A stretch of DNA of 37,813 nucleotides from Saprospiraceae bacterium (GTDB lineage: Bacteria; Bacteroidota; Bacteroidia; Chitinophagales; Saprospiraceae), in contig JALHQW010000071.1 of assembly GCA_022841745.1 (NCBI GenBank), forward strand, positions 1 to 37,813, read 5' to 3'. Both the position numbers and the translations under genes were made by a program. The notes under the pieces were generated by a model. That model was not told the origin of the DNA, searched no databases, and saw only the letters and a program-made list of their open reading frames with translations. Positions 30,424 to 37,813 of the stretch are shown piece by piece (the stretch's first letter is position 1; the number at the start of each line of letters is the position of its first letter).

Positions 30424-32571
30424 TCATCGTTTCTGCTTATTGTACCAAGCAATTCCCAATCGTATCTTCTCATAAGTCACTTCCTCGTTCAGCTTGTTGA
30501 AAACATCCATTAACTTGTAAGGTGGCTCCATGTCGTGCACGGCTTCTGCTACCCGCTGTGCCTCAGCTTTGGTCAAAAAAGCCCAGATGTTGACATTTTC
30601 GCCTTTTTCATAGAGGTGGGCCAGGTGCGAAAAGACGGTTAAAGGCGCAATGTCCCGTTGCGCAGCAATTTCATCCACCGAAGCCCCTTGTTTGTAAAGC
30701 CGGAATGTTTCCAGATAGGTAGCACCTGTGATGCGAATGCCCTCGTCCTTTTTCGCCAAGAGGAAGTCCTGAATGGCATCCAAAAACGCACGGCCATATT
30801 CTCGCAGCTTTTGCTCCCCTAACCCGCTGATTTGGCTAAGGTCGGCCTCTGTGGTTGGCCTTGCCGCAGCCATTTCCTCCAAGGTCGCATCGTTGAAGAC
30901 GATATAGGGTGGCACGCCTTTTTGCCTTGCGATGTCCAGTCGCAGTTCCCGCAGGTGTTCGAACAGTTCGTCCCGTACACGCTCCCGCTCGGTGGCACGC
31001 TTGGTGCGGGTAGCGGTCTTGGCCTCCTCTTCTTCTTTGCGCTTTTGGAAGGTCTCCGCCTTCACGAGTTCCACTTTTTGGCCACTGAATAGGACGGCAC
31101 GGCTGCCATCTGTCAGTTTGACCTTGTTGTGGTCGTCGTAGGCGATTTCGAGCAGGCCCTGGTTGATGAGCTGTTCGAGGTAGAAAAACCAGTCCTCTTG
31201 GCGGATGTCCTTTCCGGCCCCGTAGGTCTTGATTTTATCATAACCGTTCGACAACAGGTTGTAGCTTTTGGAACCTCGTAGCACGTCCACCAACATGCCA
31301 GTGCCCACTTGCTCGTCCAGGCGGCTTACCGCCGAAAGTGCTTTTTGTGCCACGATAGAACCATCGAAATGCTGTGGCGGGTTCTTGCACACGTCGCAAT
31401 TGCCACAGTTTTCGAGCATGGTCTCGTTGAAATAGTTCAGCAAGATTTTCCTTCGGCAAATAAGGGACGTAGCATACTGGTGCATGCGCTCCAACTTGGC
31501 CAATTGAATGTCACGGTGCTGCCCCTCGCCGTCCATGATGAACTCCCGGAGCATAATCAAGTCCTGCACGGAATAGAACAGCAGCGTGTCGGCATCGGCG
31601 CCATCCCTGCCAGAGCGGCCAATTTCCTGGTAGTAGCCCTCAATGTTCTTGGGCAAATTGTAATGGATGACCCATCGCACGTTCGATTTGTCAATGCCCA
31701 TTCCGAAGGCGATGGTGGCGCAGATAACGGTCGTGCGGTCATTGATGAAATCCTCCTGCACCTTTGGGCGGGTACGGTCGTCGAGGCCGGCATGGTAGGC
31801 GGCTGCATTGATGCCCTCTTCCCGCAGTTTCTCAGCCAATGATTCCGTGGTTTTCCTGGCTGTGCAATAAATAATGCCCGGCTGGTTGGGCCGCTTTTCG
31901 ATGAACTCGACAATTTGTTCAATACGTTTGCGGCCGGGCTTAACCTCCAAGCTCAGGTTGGGCCGGTCGAAGCTGGCGATGAAAACTTCGGGGCTTCGCA
32001 ATTCTGCCTGAACGATGATGTCCTTCCGGGTCAATTTATCTGCCGTGGCAGTGAGGGCAATGACGGGGATATTGGGAAAGGTGTTCTTCAAAAAACGCAA
32101 CTGGCGATACTCAGGCCGGAAATCGTGTCCCCAAGACGAAATACAGTGTGCTTCGTCAATGGCAAACAGGCAGATTTTTGAGGCCCGTAGCAGGGGGAGG
32201 AATTCTTGCGAGGCCATTTTTTCCGGGGAAGTATAGAGCAGGTCGAGGCGGCCATGAAACAGCTCATTCTCCACGGATTGTTGCTCGTGGTAGCTGAGTG
32301 AGCTGTTGAGGAAGGCAGCTCGTATGCCATTGGCCCGAAGTGCCTCCACTTGGTCTTTCATCAAAGAAATGAGTGGGGAAACCACCACGCAGGTGCCCTC
32401 CATCGTGACTGCGGGTATCTGGAAGCAGACCGACTTGCCGCCGCCGGTTGGCATCAGCAGCAGCACGTCTTTTTTATCGAAAATGGCTTGGATGACCTCA
32501 GCCTGCAAGGGGCGGAAGCTGTCGTAGCCATAGTATTTCTTTAGCGCAGCCTTTGCGTTTTCCAAGTTCAT
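30424..32571 (-). CDS. recQ: ATP-dependent DNA helicase RecQ
   Basis: 715 residues, a full-length RecQ with extra C-terminal part. Helicase motifs: Walker A TGGGKS (42-47), DEAH (139-142) and the RecQ-specific WGHDFRPEY aromatic loop (147-155), QEIGRSGRDG (315-324). The zinc-binding cysteines Cys372, Cys389, Cys392 and Cys395 are present, followed by the RQC winged helix (to about 500), an HRDC domain (about 525-600, with LGEQKLREYGRAFLDAI) and a C-terminal helix-turn-helix domain (GASVDEIAAQRDIAPLTVFSHL). It unwinds DNA 3'-5' in recombination and repair. It is divergent from the NrtR-type gene at 32737. Confidence 0.96.
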   Translation of the reverse strand: MNLENAKAALKKYYGYDSFRPLQAEVIQAIFDKKDVLLLMPTGGGKSVCFQIPAVTMEGTCVVVSPLISLMKDQVEALRANGIRAAFLNSSLSYHEQQSVENELFHGRLDLLYTSPEKMASQEFLPLLRASKICLFAIDEAHCISSWGHDFRPEYRQLRFLKNTFPNIPVIALTATADKLTRKDIIVQAELRSPEVFIASFDRPNLSLEVKPGRKRIEQIVEFIEKRPNQPGIIYCTARKTTESLAEKLREEGINAAAYHAGLDDRTRPKVQEDFINDRTTVICATIAFGMGIDKSNVRWVIHYNLPKNIEGYYQEIGRSGRDGADADTLLFYSVQDLIMLREFIMDGEGQHRDIQLAKLERMHQYATSLICRRKILLNYFNETMLENCGNCDVCKNPPQHFDGSIVAQKALSAVSRLDEQVGTGMLVDVLRGSKSYNLLSNGYDKIKTYGAGKDIRQEDWFFYLEQLINQGLLEIAYDDHNKVKLTDGSRAVLFSGQKVELVKAETFQKRKEEEEAKTATRTKRATERERVRDELFEHLRELRLDIARQKGVPPYIVFNDATLEEMAAARPTTEADLSQISGLGEQKLREYGRAFLDAIQDFLLAKKDEGIRITGATYLETFRLYKQGASVDEIAAQRDIAPLTVFSHLAHLYEKGENVNIWAFLTKAEAQRVAEAVHDMEPPYKLMDVFNKLNEEVTYEKIRLGIAWYNKQKR

Positions 32572-32656
32572 GTTTGTCTTTGAAATATGGCCGCCAAATT
32601 AGCCAAAAGGTCAAAAAATGCGCAAAATACACATGGTTAGCTTCAAAAAACCGAGG

Positions 32657-32712
32657 TTAGCGTAGTTCTTACACCTAATTTTATTGTTTTTTGCCTAAAC
32701 CCTGTATCTTCA
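32657..32712 (+). promoter_or_regulatory. Promoter and possible operator of the NrtR-type gene
   Basis: TTG at 32684-32686 and TATCTTCA at 32705-32712 (18 bases apart) look like a Bacteroidota -33/-7 promoter, with the -7 element two bases off consensus. Just upstream, TTAGCGTAGTTCTTACACCT (32657-32676, continuing AA) is an imperfect dyad of TTAGnGTA half-sites, of the kind expected for NrtR/AraR-type regulators. It is offset by one base, so the assignment is tentative. Confidence 0.4.
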
Positions 32713-32736
32713 CCCCCGACAATATGACAGGATAAC

Positions 32737-33486
32737 ATGAATGGCGAAAACAACTTTTTCAAGTCTGCTTTTTCGGTGGACAATGTGATTTTTGGTTTTG
32801 ACGAAGGCGACTTGAAAGTGCTTTTGATAAAACGTGGCAACGAACCATACAAGGGACTATGGGCCTTGCCCGGTGACCTCGTCTATCCCAACGAAGACCT
32901 TGATACCGCAGCTTATCGGGTATTGGAGGAACTGACTGGCATCAAGAACGTTTACCTCGAACAAGTCCACACCTTTGGAGCCGTTGACCGCCACCCGCTT
33001 GGGCGGGTCATCACCATCGCTTATTATTCTTTGGTTAAAATCAGTGATTTCACGCCCAAGGCCGCTTCGTTCGCACAGAACGTGGAATGGCATATCGTGG
33101 ACACGGCCATTAAATCAAAGCTGGCTTTCGACCACAATATCATCTTACAGACCTGCTTCAACGCCTTGACCCATCGGGTGCGCATCAGGCCGGTCGGCTT
33201 TGAGTTGCTGCCACCAAAATTCACCCTGACAGAATTGCAGCACCTCTACGAGTCATTGCTGCGGGAGGAGTTGGACAAGCGGAATTTTCGAAAGAAAATC
33301 CTTTCCATGAGCCTGCTCATTGACTTGAACGAATTGCAGGAAGGGGTGCCGCACAGGCCCGCCAAGCTCTACCAATTCAACAAGGAGCGCTACCAGCAAT
33401 TGGAGGCACAAGGCTTCAGCTTTGAAGTGAAGGAAAGTAAGAAGAAGGAGAAGAAACAACGACTGGCTGCACTGATTTTGCAGTGA
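32737..33486 (+). CDS. NrtR-family transcriptional regulator with degenerate Nudix domain
   Basis: 249 residues: an N-terminal Nudix-fold ligand domain (about 10-150) and a C-terminal winged helix (about 160-235; TLTELQHLYESLLREELDKR, then NFRKKILSM). The Nudix box region GDLVYPNED...AAYRVLEELTGI keeps Glu53 and Glu65 but has Val62 and Leu66 in place of the catalytic Glu residues of REUxEExGU. It therefore probably binds, but does not hydrolyse, a nucleotide or sugar, as in NrtR/AraR regulators. Targets in Bacteroidota include NAD and arabinose genes; none is adjacent here. A clear Rho-independent terminator follows. Confidence 0.88.
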   Translation: MNGENNFFKSAFSVDNVIFGFDEGDLKVLLIKRGNEPYKGLWALPGDLVYPNEDLDTAAYRVLEELTGIKNVYLEQVHTFGAVDRHPLGRVITIAYYSLVKISDFTPKAASFAQNVEWHIVDTAIKSKLAFDHNIILQTCFNALTHRVRIRPVGFELLPPKFTLTELQHLYESLLREELDKRNFRKKILSMSLLIDLNELQEGVPHRPAKLYQFNKERYQQLEAQGFSFEVKESKKKEKKQRLAALILQ

Positions 33487-33509
33487 TTCCCTTGCATGAC
33501 TATCAAAAC

Positions 33510-33552
33510 AAAGCGGCTGCTGCATCATTCAATGCAGCAGCCGCTTTTTTTT
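33510..33552 (+). terminator. Rho-independent terminator
   Basis: AAAGCGGCTGCTGCAT-CATTCA-ATGCAGCAGCCGCTTT, a perfect 16-bp stem (33510-33525, 33532-33547) followed by a T tract, 24 bases after the regulator stop codon. Confidence 0.9.
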
Positions 33553-34009
33553 AAAAAAGAAAAACCACACAAGCACGGAAGGCGTTTAAGACCCCTTCTA
33601 GCATGGTTAAGGTAGTCGGACTGTTTTTGGTAATCCTCCCGTTCCCAATCGGAGATTGAGAAGCCGGACAAGTCAACGGCTGAGGCCCGCCCTACTTGCA
33701 AATCCGAATCACTCCCTCAATTTTGAAATGTTGAGTCAAAACAAATTGGAGTACTTGTGCGGTTGTTTCTTTAAACAACGAATCGTTTATGAGCGCAATG
33801 TATAGGCTTTTCCAATACCATGAAAGATGGGGTGAATTTTTTTTCGATTTTTTTTTCAGGAAAAAAATGGACGCATGCGGAAATTTTTTGTTTTTGTGAT
33901 TGAGCCTGTAAGCTGCCCAAGTCAGGCGGTGACTTGAAGTCACCGCTTGACTTAAGCCCCATGAACCCTGGGGGCGTGAATAGATTGCTAAGCAAAGACG
34001 AGGTTGCGC
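33553..34009. other. Intergenic region with palindrome and T-rich runs
   Basis: No confident gene. The minus strand is open over 33692-33943, and its last 40 codons (KSLYIALINDSLFKETTAQV and on to VIRICK) look protein-like, so a decayed gene end is possible. A run of T-rich sequence (33837-33860) and the palindrome at 33919-33953 interrupt it. Confidence 0.4.
33919..33953. repeat. Palindrome of the GTCAGGCGGTGAC family
   Basis: 17-bp arms AAGTCAGGCGGTGACTT and AAGTCACCGCTTGACTT around a single G, with one mismatched pair. Third member of the family at 21324 and 28584. Confidence 0.75.
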
Positions 34010-34582
34010 CTACTTCCTCAACCCATTCATTAAAAACCGCAGCAAATCCGTCTCCAATGCCTTCATGGAAATGGTGCGCTTTCCCGGGTACCAACGGTGC
34101 AGCCAGCGCAGGGAGGTAAAAATAGTGGAAAGACAAACCGTCAGGTTCATCTCTGTAAACTCGCCCGTTTCCATGCCTTGCTGGAGGATACGACCAAACC
34201 GCCGCTCGTAGTCCCGCCGCATATTGCGAAACTCCAGTAGGTAAGGCTCGCTCAGGTGCCGCCACTCTTCGCTGAAAATGGTCATGGACGATACATCGGT
34301 CGTGGCGATTTGAATGTGCAGCAAAATCAATTGCTCCACTTTTTGGGTGGGTGTCATGTCCGATTCTTCAATGGCCCGCATCCCCTCCAGGTAGCCCCTT
34401 GCGCTGTCGAAACAGATTTTCTGCAACAGTTCCTCTTTGCTCCCGATGTGCGAGTACAAGCTGGACGCCTTCAACCCTACCCTTTCTGCGAGGTCACGCA
34501 TGGACGAAGCGAGGTAGCCCCGCTCCTGGAACAACTTCGATGCCTCGTCTAATATTTTTTTCTTGGTAGGTGAAACGGCCAT
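34010..34582 (-). CDS. TetR-family transcriptional regulator
   Basis: 190 residues with the TetR N-terminal helix-turn-helix (KKKILDEASKLFQERGYLAS, then MRDLAERVGLKASSLYSHIGSKEELL, residues 8-53) and a C-terminal ligand domain of helices with no close assignment. It lies downstream of a PaaE-type gene on the same strand, and regulators of this shape accompany phenylacetate degradation genes in Bacteroidota, so phenylacetyl-CoA may be its ligand. That is inference from context. A palindrome separates it from the upstream gene, so it may be transcribed alone. Confidence 0.88.
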   Translation of the reverse strand: MAVSPTKKKILDEASKLFQERGYLASSMRDLAERVGLKASSLYSHIGSKEELLQKICFDSARGYLEGMRAIEESDMTPTQKVEQLILLHIQIATTDVSSMTIFSEEWRHLSEPYLLEFRNMRRDYERRFGRILQQGMETGEFTEMNLTVCLSTIFTSLRWLHRWYPGKRTISMKALETDLLRFLMNGLRK

Positions 34583-34656
34583 TCAGGAAGTTGATAATAA
34601 ATCAGTAAAGTGTTCTCTTAGAAAAATTTAGTGGCTTTTTGAACAATGCAGCCATC

Positions 34657-34724
34657 TTTGAGAGGGCGGGTTATCAAACCCGCTGGTTCCGGAACTGGCG
34701 GGTTTGATAACCCGCCCTCTCAAA
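34657..34724. repeat. 68-base near-perfect palindrome, sister of 22732-22807
   Basis: Arms 34657-34690 and 34691-34724, complementary except for two positions near the centre. The GGTTATCAAACCC and central TTCCGGAA parts are shared with the element at 22732, while outer stem bases differ on both arms in a compensating manner. It lies between paaE-like and tetR, so it may act as a terminator for the former. Confidence 0.75.
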
Positions 34725-34812
34725 AGTGTCGAGGTTTTACAAAAATCCTGCTACCTCCGCTTTTTATAAGCATGCCCTTTAAAGCGCTATTACCCATTTT
34801 CAACCAAAAAAA

Positions 34813-35886
34813 TCACTCATCAAAACTCAGCACCACCTTTTCCGTCTTGGGGTGCGCCTGACAAGTGAGTACATAACCTGCAGCAATTTCCTCTTTTTCC
34901 AAACCATAGCAGACCTCCATTTCCACTTCACCTTCCAACAGTTTGGCCCTGCAGGTGCAGCAAACGCCACCCTTGCAGGCATAGGGAAGGTCAGAAGCCA
35001 CTTTTGAGCCAGCATCCAATATCGTTTCCGATGGGCTGTTGTGCTGGTAGGAATAGGTCTTGCCGTCCAAGGTGAGGGTGATGTGGGAAGTTGCAATGCC
35101 GCCGCTTTTGGCCCAATCCCGTTTTGATTCAAGGTTGGTAGCCCCAGCAGTATTGAACAGTTCTGAATGCAGTTTCTGTTCGTCCACGCCATACTCTAAT
35201 AGCGTAGAGCGGACGGCCTCGATCATGGGGGCAGGGCCGCAGAGGTAGAACCCATCCACCGCTTCCACATCAATGAGCCGTTGGCAGAACTTCCGGCATT
35301 TTTCGGCATCAATGCGGCCATGGAACAGCTCGATGCCGGGGTCTTCCTGGCTGAGGACGTAGTGAACCGAAAGTCGGGTCATGTACTCGTTTTTCAGCCC
35401 TTCGATTGCTTCTCGAAAAATAACTGACTCCGAGTTTTTATTGCCATAGAACAGGGTGAACTGGCTATCAGGCTCATTGCGGAGCACCGTTTTCAGCATC
35501 GAAATAACGGGGGTGATGCCACTGCCGGCGGCAAAGGCGACGTAGCTGCGCTGGGCGGATGGGTCGGTTTGCAGGGCGAAATTGCCAAGCGGCGTCATCA
35601 CATCCAACTCATCGCCGGGCAAGAGCCGCTCGTTGGCGTAGCCTGAAAATAGGCCACCAGGCACCTGTTTTACCGCCACCCGCAACTCCCCGTCCATAGG
35701 TGAAGCGCAGATGGAATAGGAGCGCCTGATTTCGGAACCATCCAAATGGGTGCGAAGGGTCAAATGCTGGCCGGGCAAGAAGTCATACTCGCTGCGAACC
35801 TCGGCAGGTACCTCAAAGGAAATGGAAACGCATTCGGGGGTCTCCCGTCGCACTTCCCGGACTTTTAATTTGTGAAACTTTGGCAT
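34813..35886 (-). CDS. paaE: PaaE-type ferredoxin-fold oxidoreductase (phenylacetyl-CoA epoxidase reductase-like)
   Basis: 357 residues in the order FAD-binding barrel (RRSYSICASP, about residues 74-83), NAD-binding domain (AAGSGITPVISML) and C-terminal plant-type 2Fe-2S ferredoxin with cysteines Cys304, Cys309, Cys312 and Cys342. This is the layout of PaaE, which passes electrons from NAD(P)H to the phenylacetyl-CoA monooxygenase. The other paa genes (paaABCD) are not in the window, so it might serve another oxygenase; the close TetR gene supports a paa role. The start at 35886 is the only good ATG near the conserved LKVREVRRET beginning. Confidence 0.85.
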   Translation of the reverse strand: MPKFHKLKVREVRRETPECVSISFEVPAEVRSEYDFLPGQHLTLRTHLDGSEIRRSYSICASPMDGELRVAVKQVPGGLFSGYANERLLPGDELDVMTPLGNFALQTDPSAQRSYVAFAAGSGITPVISMLKTVLRNEPDSQFTLFYGNKNSESVIFREAIEGLKNEYMTRLSVHYVLSQEDPGIELFHGRIDAEKCRKFCQRLIDVEAVDGFYLCGPAPMIEAVRSTLLEYGVDEQKLHSELFNTAGATNLESKRDWAKSGGIATSHITLTLDGKTYSYQHNSPSETILDAGSKVASDLPYACKGGVCCTCRAKLLEGEVEMEVCYGLEKEEIAAGYVLTCQAHPKTEKVVLSFDE

Positions 35887-35945
35887 TATCTGTTAGCGGC
35901 TATGGGCTTTCGGTCAAAATGGTCGGCGGCGAAGGTAAGAATTTG

Positions 35946-36001
35946 CTGGATTCTGGATGCTGGATTCTGGATGCTGGATGCTGGATGCTGGATGCTGGAG
36001 G
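35946..36001. repeat. Heptamer array (CTGGATG/CTGGATT), 8 units
   Basis: Eight tandem 7-base units: CTGGATT, CTGGATG, CTGGATT, CTGGATG four times, CTGGAGG. It lies between the divergent paaE-like and phosphofructokinase genes. Confidence 0.85.
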
Positions 36002-36190
36002 CTAAGAATGTTCGCTCCAACTAATGTAGGAAATTAAATTGCACATGATTCCTTCTGTTCTAATAGGCCGGCACTACCCAGTTAAGTCTCCAGCGCCATG
36101 CATCCAAAAAAAATTCAAGCCTTGATTTCCAGAATCTTCCTACTTTTCGGACTTGTAGTTTTATTGACACTAACTCACAGCTTAAAAATT

Positions 36191-37444
36191 ATGCAAGAAT
36201 CCATCGCCATACTCTGTGCCGGCGGCCCGGCCCCTGGCATCAATACCGTCATCAGTACCATTGCAAAGGTGTTCCTTAAAGACGGCTACAAAGTCATCGG
36301 CATCCACGACGGCTTCAAGAACCTGTTCAACGGCAATGCCGAAACCGTGAACATTGACTTCCACTATGCCGACCGCATCTTCCCACGGGGCGGCTCTACC
36401 TTGCGTATGAGCCGTTACAAGCCGAAAGACCACGAGTTTTCGGCGGATTTTTTCGTGAAAAACAATGTGAAACTGCTCGTCACCATCGGCGGGGACGACA
36501 CGGCTTCTTCGAGCAACCGCCTTACCAAATGGTTGGAAGAGCAGCACATCAATATCCAGAACATACACGTACCGAAGACGATTGACAACGACATCCCGCT
36601 GCCCGACCTGATGCCCACCTTTGGCTTCAACTCGGCCAAGAACGAGGGCGTGCGCATCGGCAACACCATCTACGAGGACAGCCGCACCAGCAACACTTGG
36701 TTCGTGATTTCCTCCATGGGCCGCTCGGCTGGGCACCTCGCTTTTGAAATTGGCGCAAGCTGCCACTACCCTATCATCATCATCCCGGAGATGTTCGACA
36801 AGGTGAAGGTCACGCTTGACCTCGTGGTTGACCTTATCATCTCCTCGATGGTGAAACGAAAAATCAACAATATTGAGCACGGCGTGGCCATCGTCAGCGA
36901 GGGCATCTTCCACATCATGGACGACGAGGACATCCGCAACTGTGGCATCACCTTCACCTTCGACGCCCACGGCCACCCTGAGCTTGGCAACGTGAGCAAG
37001 GCCCATATCATCAACGTCTTGTTGCAGCGAAAACTGAAGGAACTTGGCATTGACATCAAAAGCCGCCCCGTGGAGCTTGGCTACGAGCTTCGTTGCTGCG
37101 CCCCCGTCGCTTTTGACCTTACGCTTTGCACCATCATGGGCATGGGCGTGAAACGGCTTTTCGAGCAAGGCTACAAGGGCTGTATTGTGTCCACCACAAG
37201 GCTGGCCGAAATCAAGCCGCTGTTCATGAAGGACATCCAGGACGAAACGGGCAAGATACCGCCCCGCCTCGTTGATATCCACACCGAATTCGCCCAATTG
37301 GTGCTCAGCGACCTGCACGTACTGAACAAGAACGATTACGAAAAAGCGGGCCGCTACTTGCTGAACCCCCATGCTTTTGATTTTTACAAATTGATGGATT
37401 GGGAGTTCAAGCCGAGTACGGTGTTGAGGCCGATTGAGGAGTAG
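36191..37444 (+). CDS. 6-phosphofructokinase, PPi-dependent type
   Basis: I start at ATG 36191 (MQESIAILCAGGPAPGIN), the usual N-terminus; the frame extends to 36098, but those 31 codons are hydrophobic and not family-like. 417 residues. It phosphorylates fructose 6-phosphate in glycolysis. GGPAPGIN (11-18) and MGRSAGHLA (176-184) are conserved. GGDDT (100-104) has Asp at the position where ATP enzymes have Gly, and PKTIDND (128-134) has Lys instead of Gly; both mark pyrophosphate-dependent enzymes, which work reversibly. A strong hairpin terminator follows. The gene is divergent from the paaE-like gene. Confidence 0.92.
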   Translation: MQESIAILCAGGPAPGINTVISTIAKVFLKDGYKVIGIHDGFKNLFNGNAETVNIDFHYADRIFPRGGSTLRMSRYKPKDHEFSADFFVKNNVKLLVTIGGDDTASSSNRLTKWLEEQHINIQNIHVPKTIDNDIPLPDLMPTFGFNSAKNEGVRIGNTIYEDSRTSNTWFVISSMGRSAGHLAFEIGASCHYPIIIIPEMFDKVKVTLDLVVDLIISSMVKRKINNIEHGVAIVSEGIFHIMDDEDIRNCGITFTFDAHGHPELGNVSKAHIINVLLQRKLKELGIDIKSRPVELGYELRCCAPVAFDLTLCTIMGMGVKRLFEQGYKGCIVSTTRLAEIKPLFMKDIQDETGKIPPRLVDIHTEFAQLVLSDLHVLNKNDYEKAGRYLLNPHAFDFYKLMDWEFKPSTVLRPIEE

Positions 37445-37465
37445 TGCATATTCACCTTTTTTAGG

Positions 37466-37516
37466 GGTAAAAAACAAGCGGACGTGGCGACTTGCCACGT
37501 CCGCTTGTTTTTTACC
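37466..37516. terminator. Strong hairpin terminator
   Basis: A perfect 23-bp stem (37466-37488 and 37494-37516), GC-rich at the loop side and with A6/T6 runs at the base, so it can work in both directions. It begins 21 bases after the phosphofructokinase stop codon. Confidence 0.88.
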
Positions 37517-37553
37517 AAAGGTTTTCTTGCAAAACGGCGCTTGGTTAATTTGT

Positions 37554-37639
37554 GCTTTTGTCATCGCCGAAGGCGACCTGTGACATGACGAGGGCAGTCA
37601 CGCATGACGTCGCAGATCGCCTACGGCGATGACAAAAGC
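37554..37639. repeat. Inverted repeat with 23-base arms
   Basis: Left arm 37554-37576 (GCTTTTGTCATCGCCGAAGG...), right arm 37617-37639, one mismatch. Its inner part (TGACGAGGGCA) recalls the 21258/30106 repeats. A further small hairpin TTATAAGAA-AGCC-TTCTTATAA is at 37673-37694. No gene is seen from 37445 to the window end. Confidence 0.7.
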
Positions 37640-37813
37640 GAATTAATAGTACAAAATATGGATTTACAATTTTTATAAGAAAGCCTTCTTATAAATTAGA
37701 CTTGTTTGAGACTAATTCGTTGATTATCAAACACATCGCAAAGTGATTTTTAGGTTCCAAAGCCCGGCACATATACCAATTACCCGCTCAATTAGGTTTT
37801 CACAATAAGTGCG

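Noticed and set aside
33692-33943. 83-residue minus-strand frame in the gap before the tetR gene
   Set aside because: Only the last 40 codons look protein-like; the rest is T-rich sequence and a palindrome. At most a decayed gene end.
36182-37564. 460-residue minus-strand frame opposite the phosphofructokinase gene
   Set aside because: It is antisense to a well-conserved gene, runs through its terminator and has a His/Val/Asp-rich composition that is typical of a reverse-strand shadow.
1-37813. tRNA, rRNA or prophage integration sites
   Set aside because: No cloverleaf-like or rRNA-like sequence and no integrase gene was recognised on reading; not tested with a covariance model.

Overview
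The window looks like a chromosomal stretch of a Bacteroidota member, most like the Saprospiria (Lewinella/Haliscomenobacter-type) lineage. The evidence is family content rather than any marker gene: secreted proteins whose signal peptides end in FAQ or LFSQ, a FISUMP-domain protein, two proteins with an EAD11-like effector-associated domain, a DUF4386 protein, a YfiT-type bacillithiol transferase, a PPi-type phosphofructokinase, a sphingosine-1-phosphate-lyase-like enzyme, and repeated Bacteroidota-type TAnnTTTG -7 promoter elements just upstream of genes. No rRNA or tRNA gene was seen.

Layout. (1) 1-6215: a tight plus-strand defence operon, entering the window from the left: AbiEi-like antitoxin (5' end outside), AbiEii/COG4849-like nucleotidyltransferase, a 130-residue unknown protein, a type I restriction HsdR that carries an extra N-terminal domain, and a YgjP/M48-type metallopeptidase. 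hsdM and hsdS are not in the window. (2) 6423-10821: a worn accessory zone with a secreted protein, a second AbiE-like pair whose toxin is truncated, two nearly identical remnants of the 5' end of another hsdR that flank an intact PIN toxin-antitoxin pair as 97-bp direct repeats, and several families of palindromic or inverted repeats. (3) 9353-14805, minus strand: four genes that look like one membrane-signalling or conflict cassette, namely two EAD11-like/transmembrane proteins on either side of a pentapeptide-like protein and a small two-helix membrane protein. (4) 15375-27471: mostly ordinary metabolic and regulatory genes (Crp/Fnr regulator, DUF4386 protein, TPM-domain protein, MocR regulator, two DinB-fold proteins, GNAT, M1 peptidase, esterase, UMF1-type MFS transporter). 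(5) 27724-28492: a CRISPR array of 11 repeats and 10 spacers with no cas gene anywhere in the window. (6) 28634-37444: S1P-lyase-like decarboxylase, RecQ, NrtR-type regulator, TetR regulator, PaaE-type reductase and PPi-phosphofructokinase.

Two things cut across these regions. The intergenic spaces are rich in perfect palindromes, some of which must serve as terminators. There is also a recurring class of tandem arrays with a period of exactly seven bases, at five places and with unrelated unit sequences. The most promising candidates for something undescribed are the EAD11-pentapeptide cassette, the HsdR with the added N-terminal domain together with its 130-residue partner, and the heptamer arrays.
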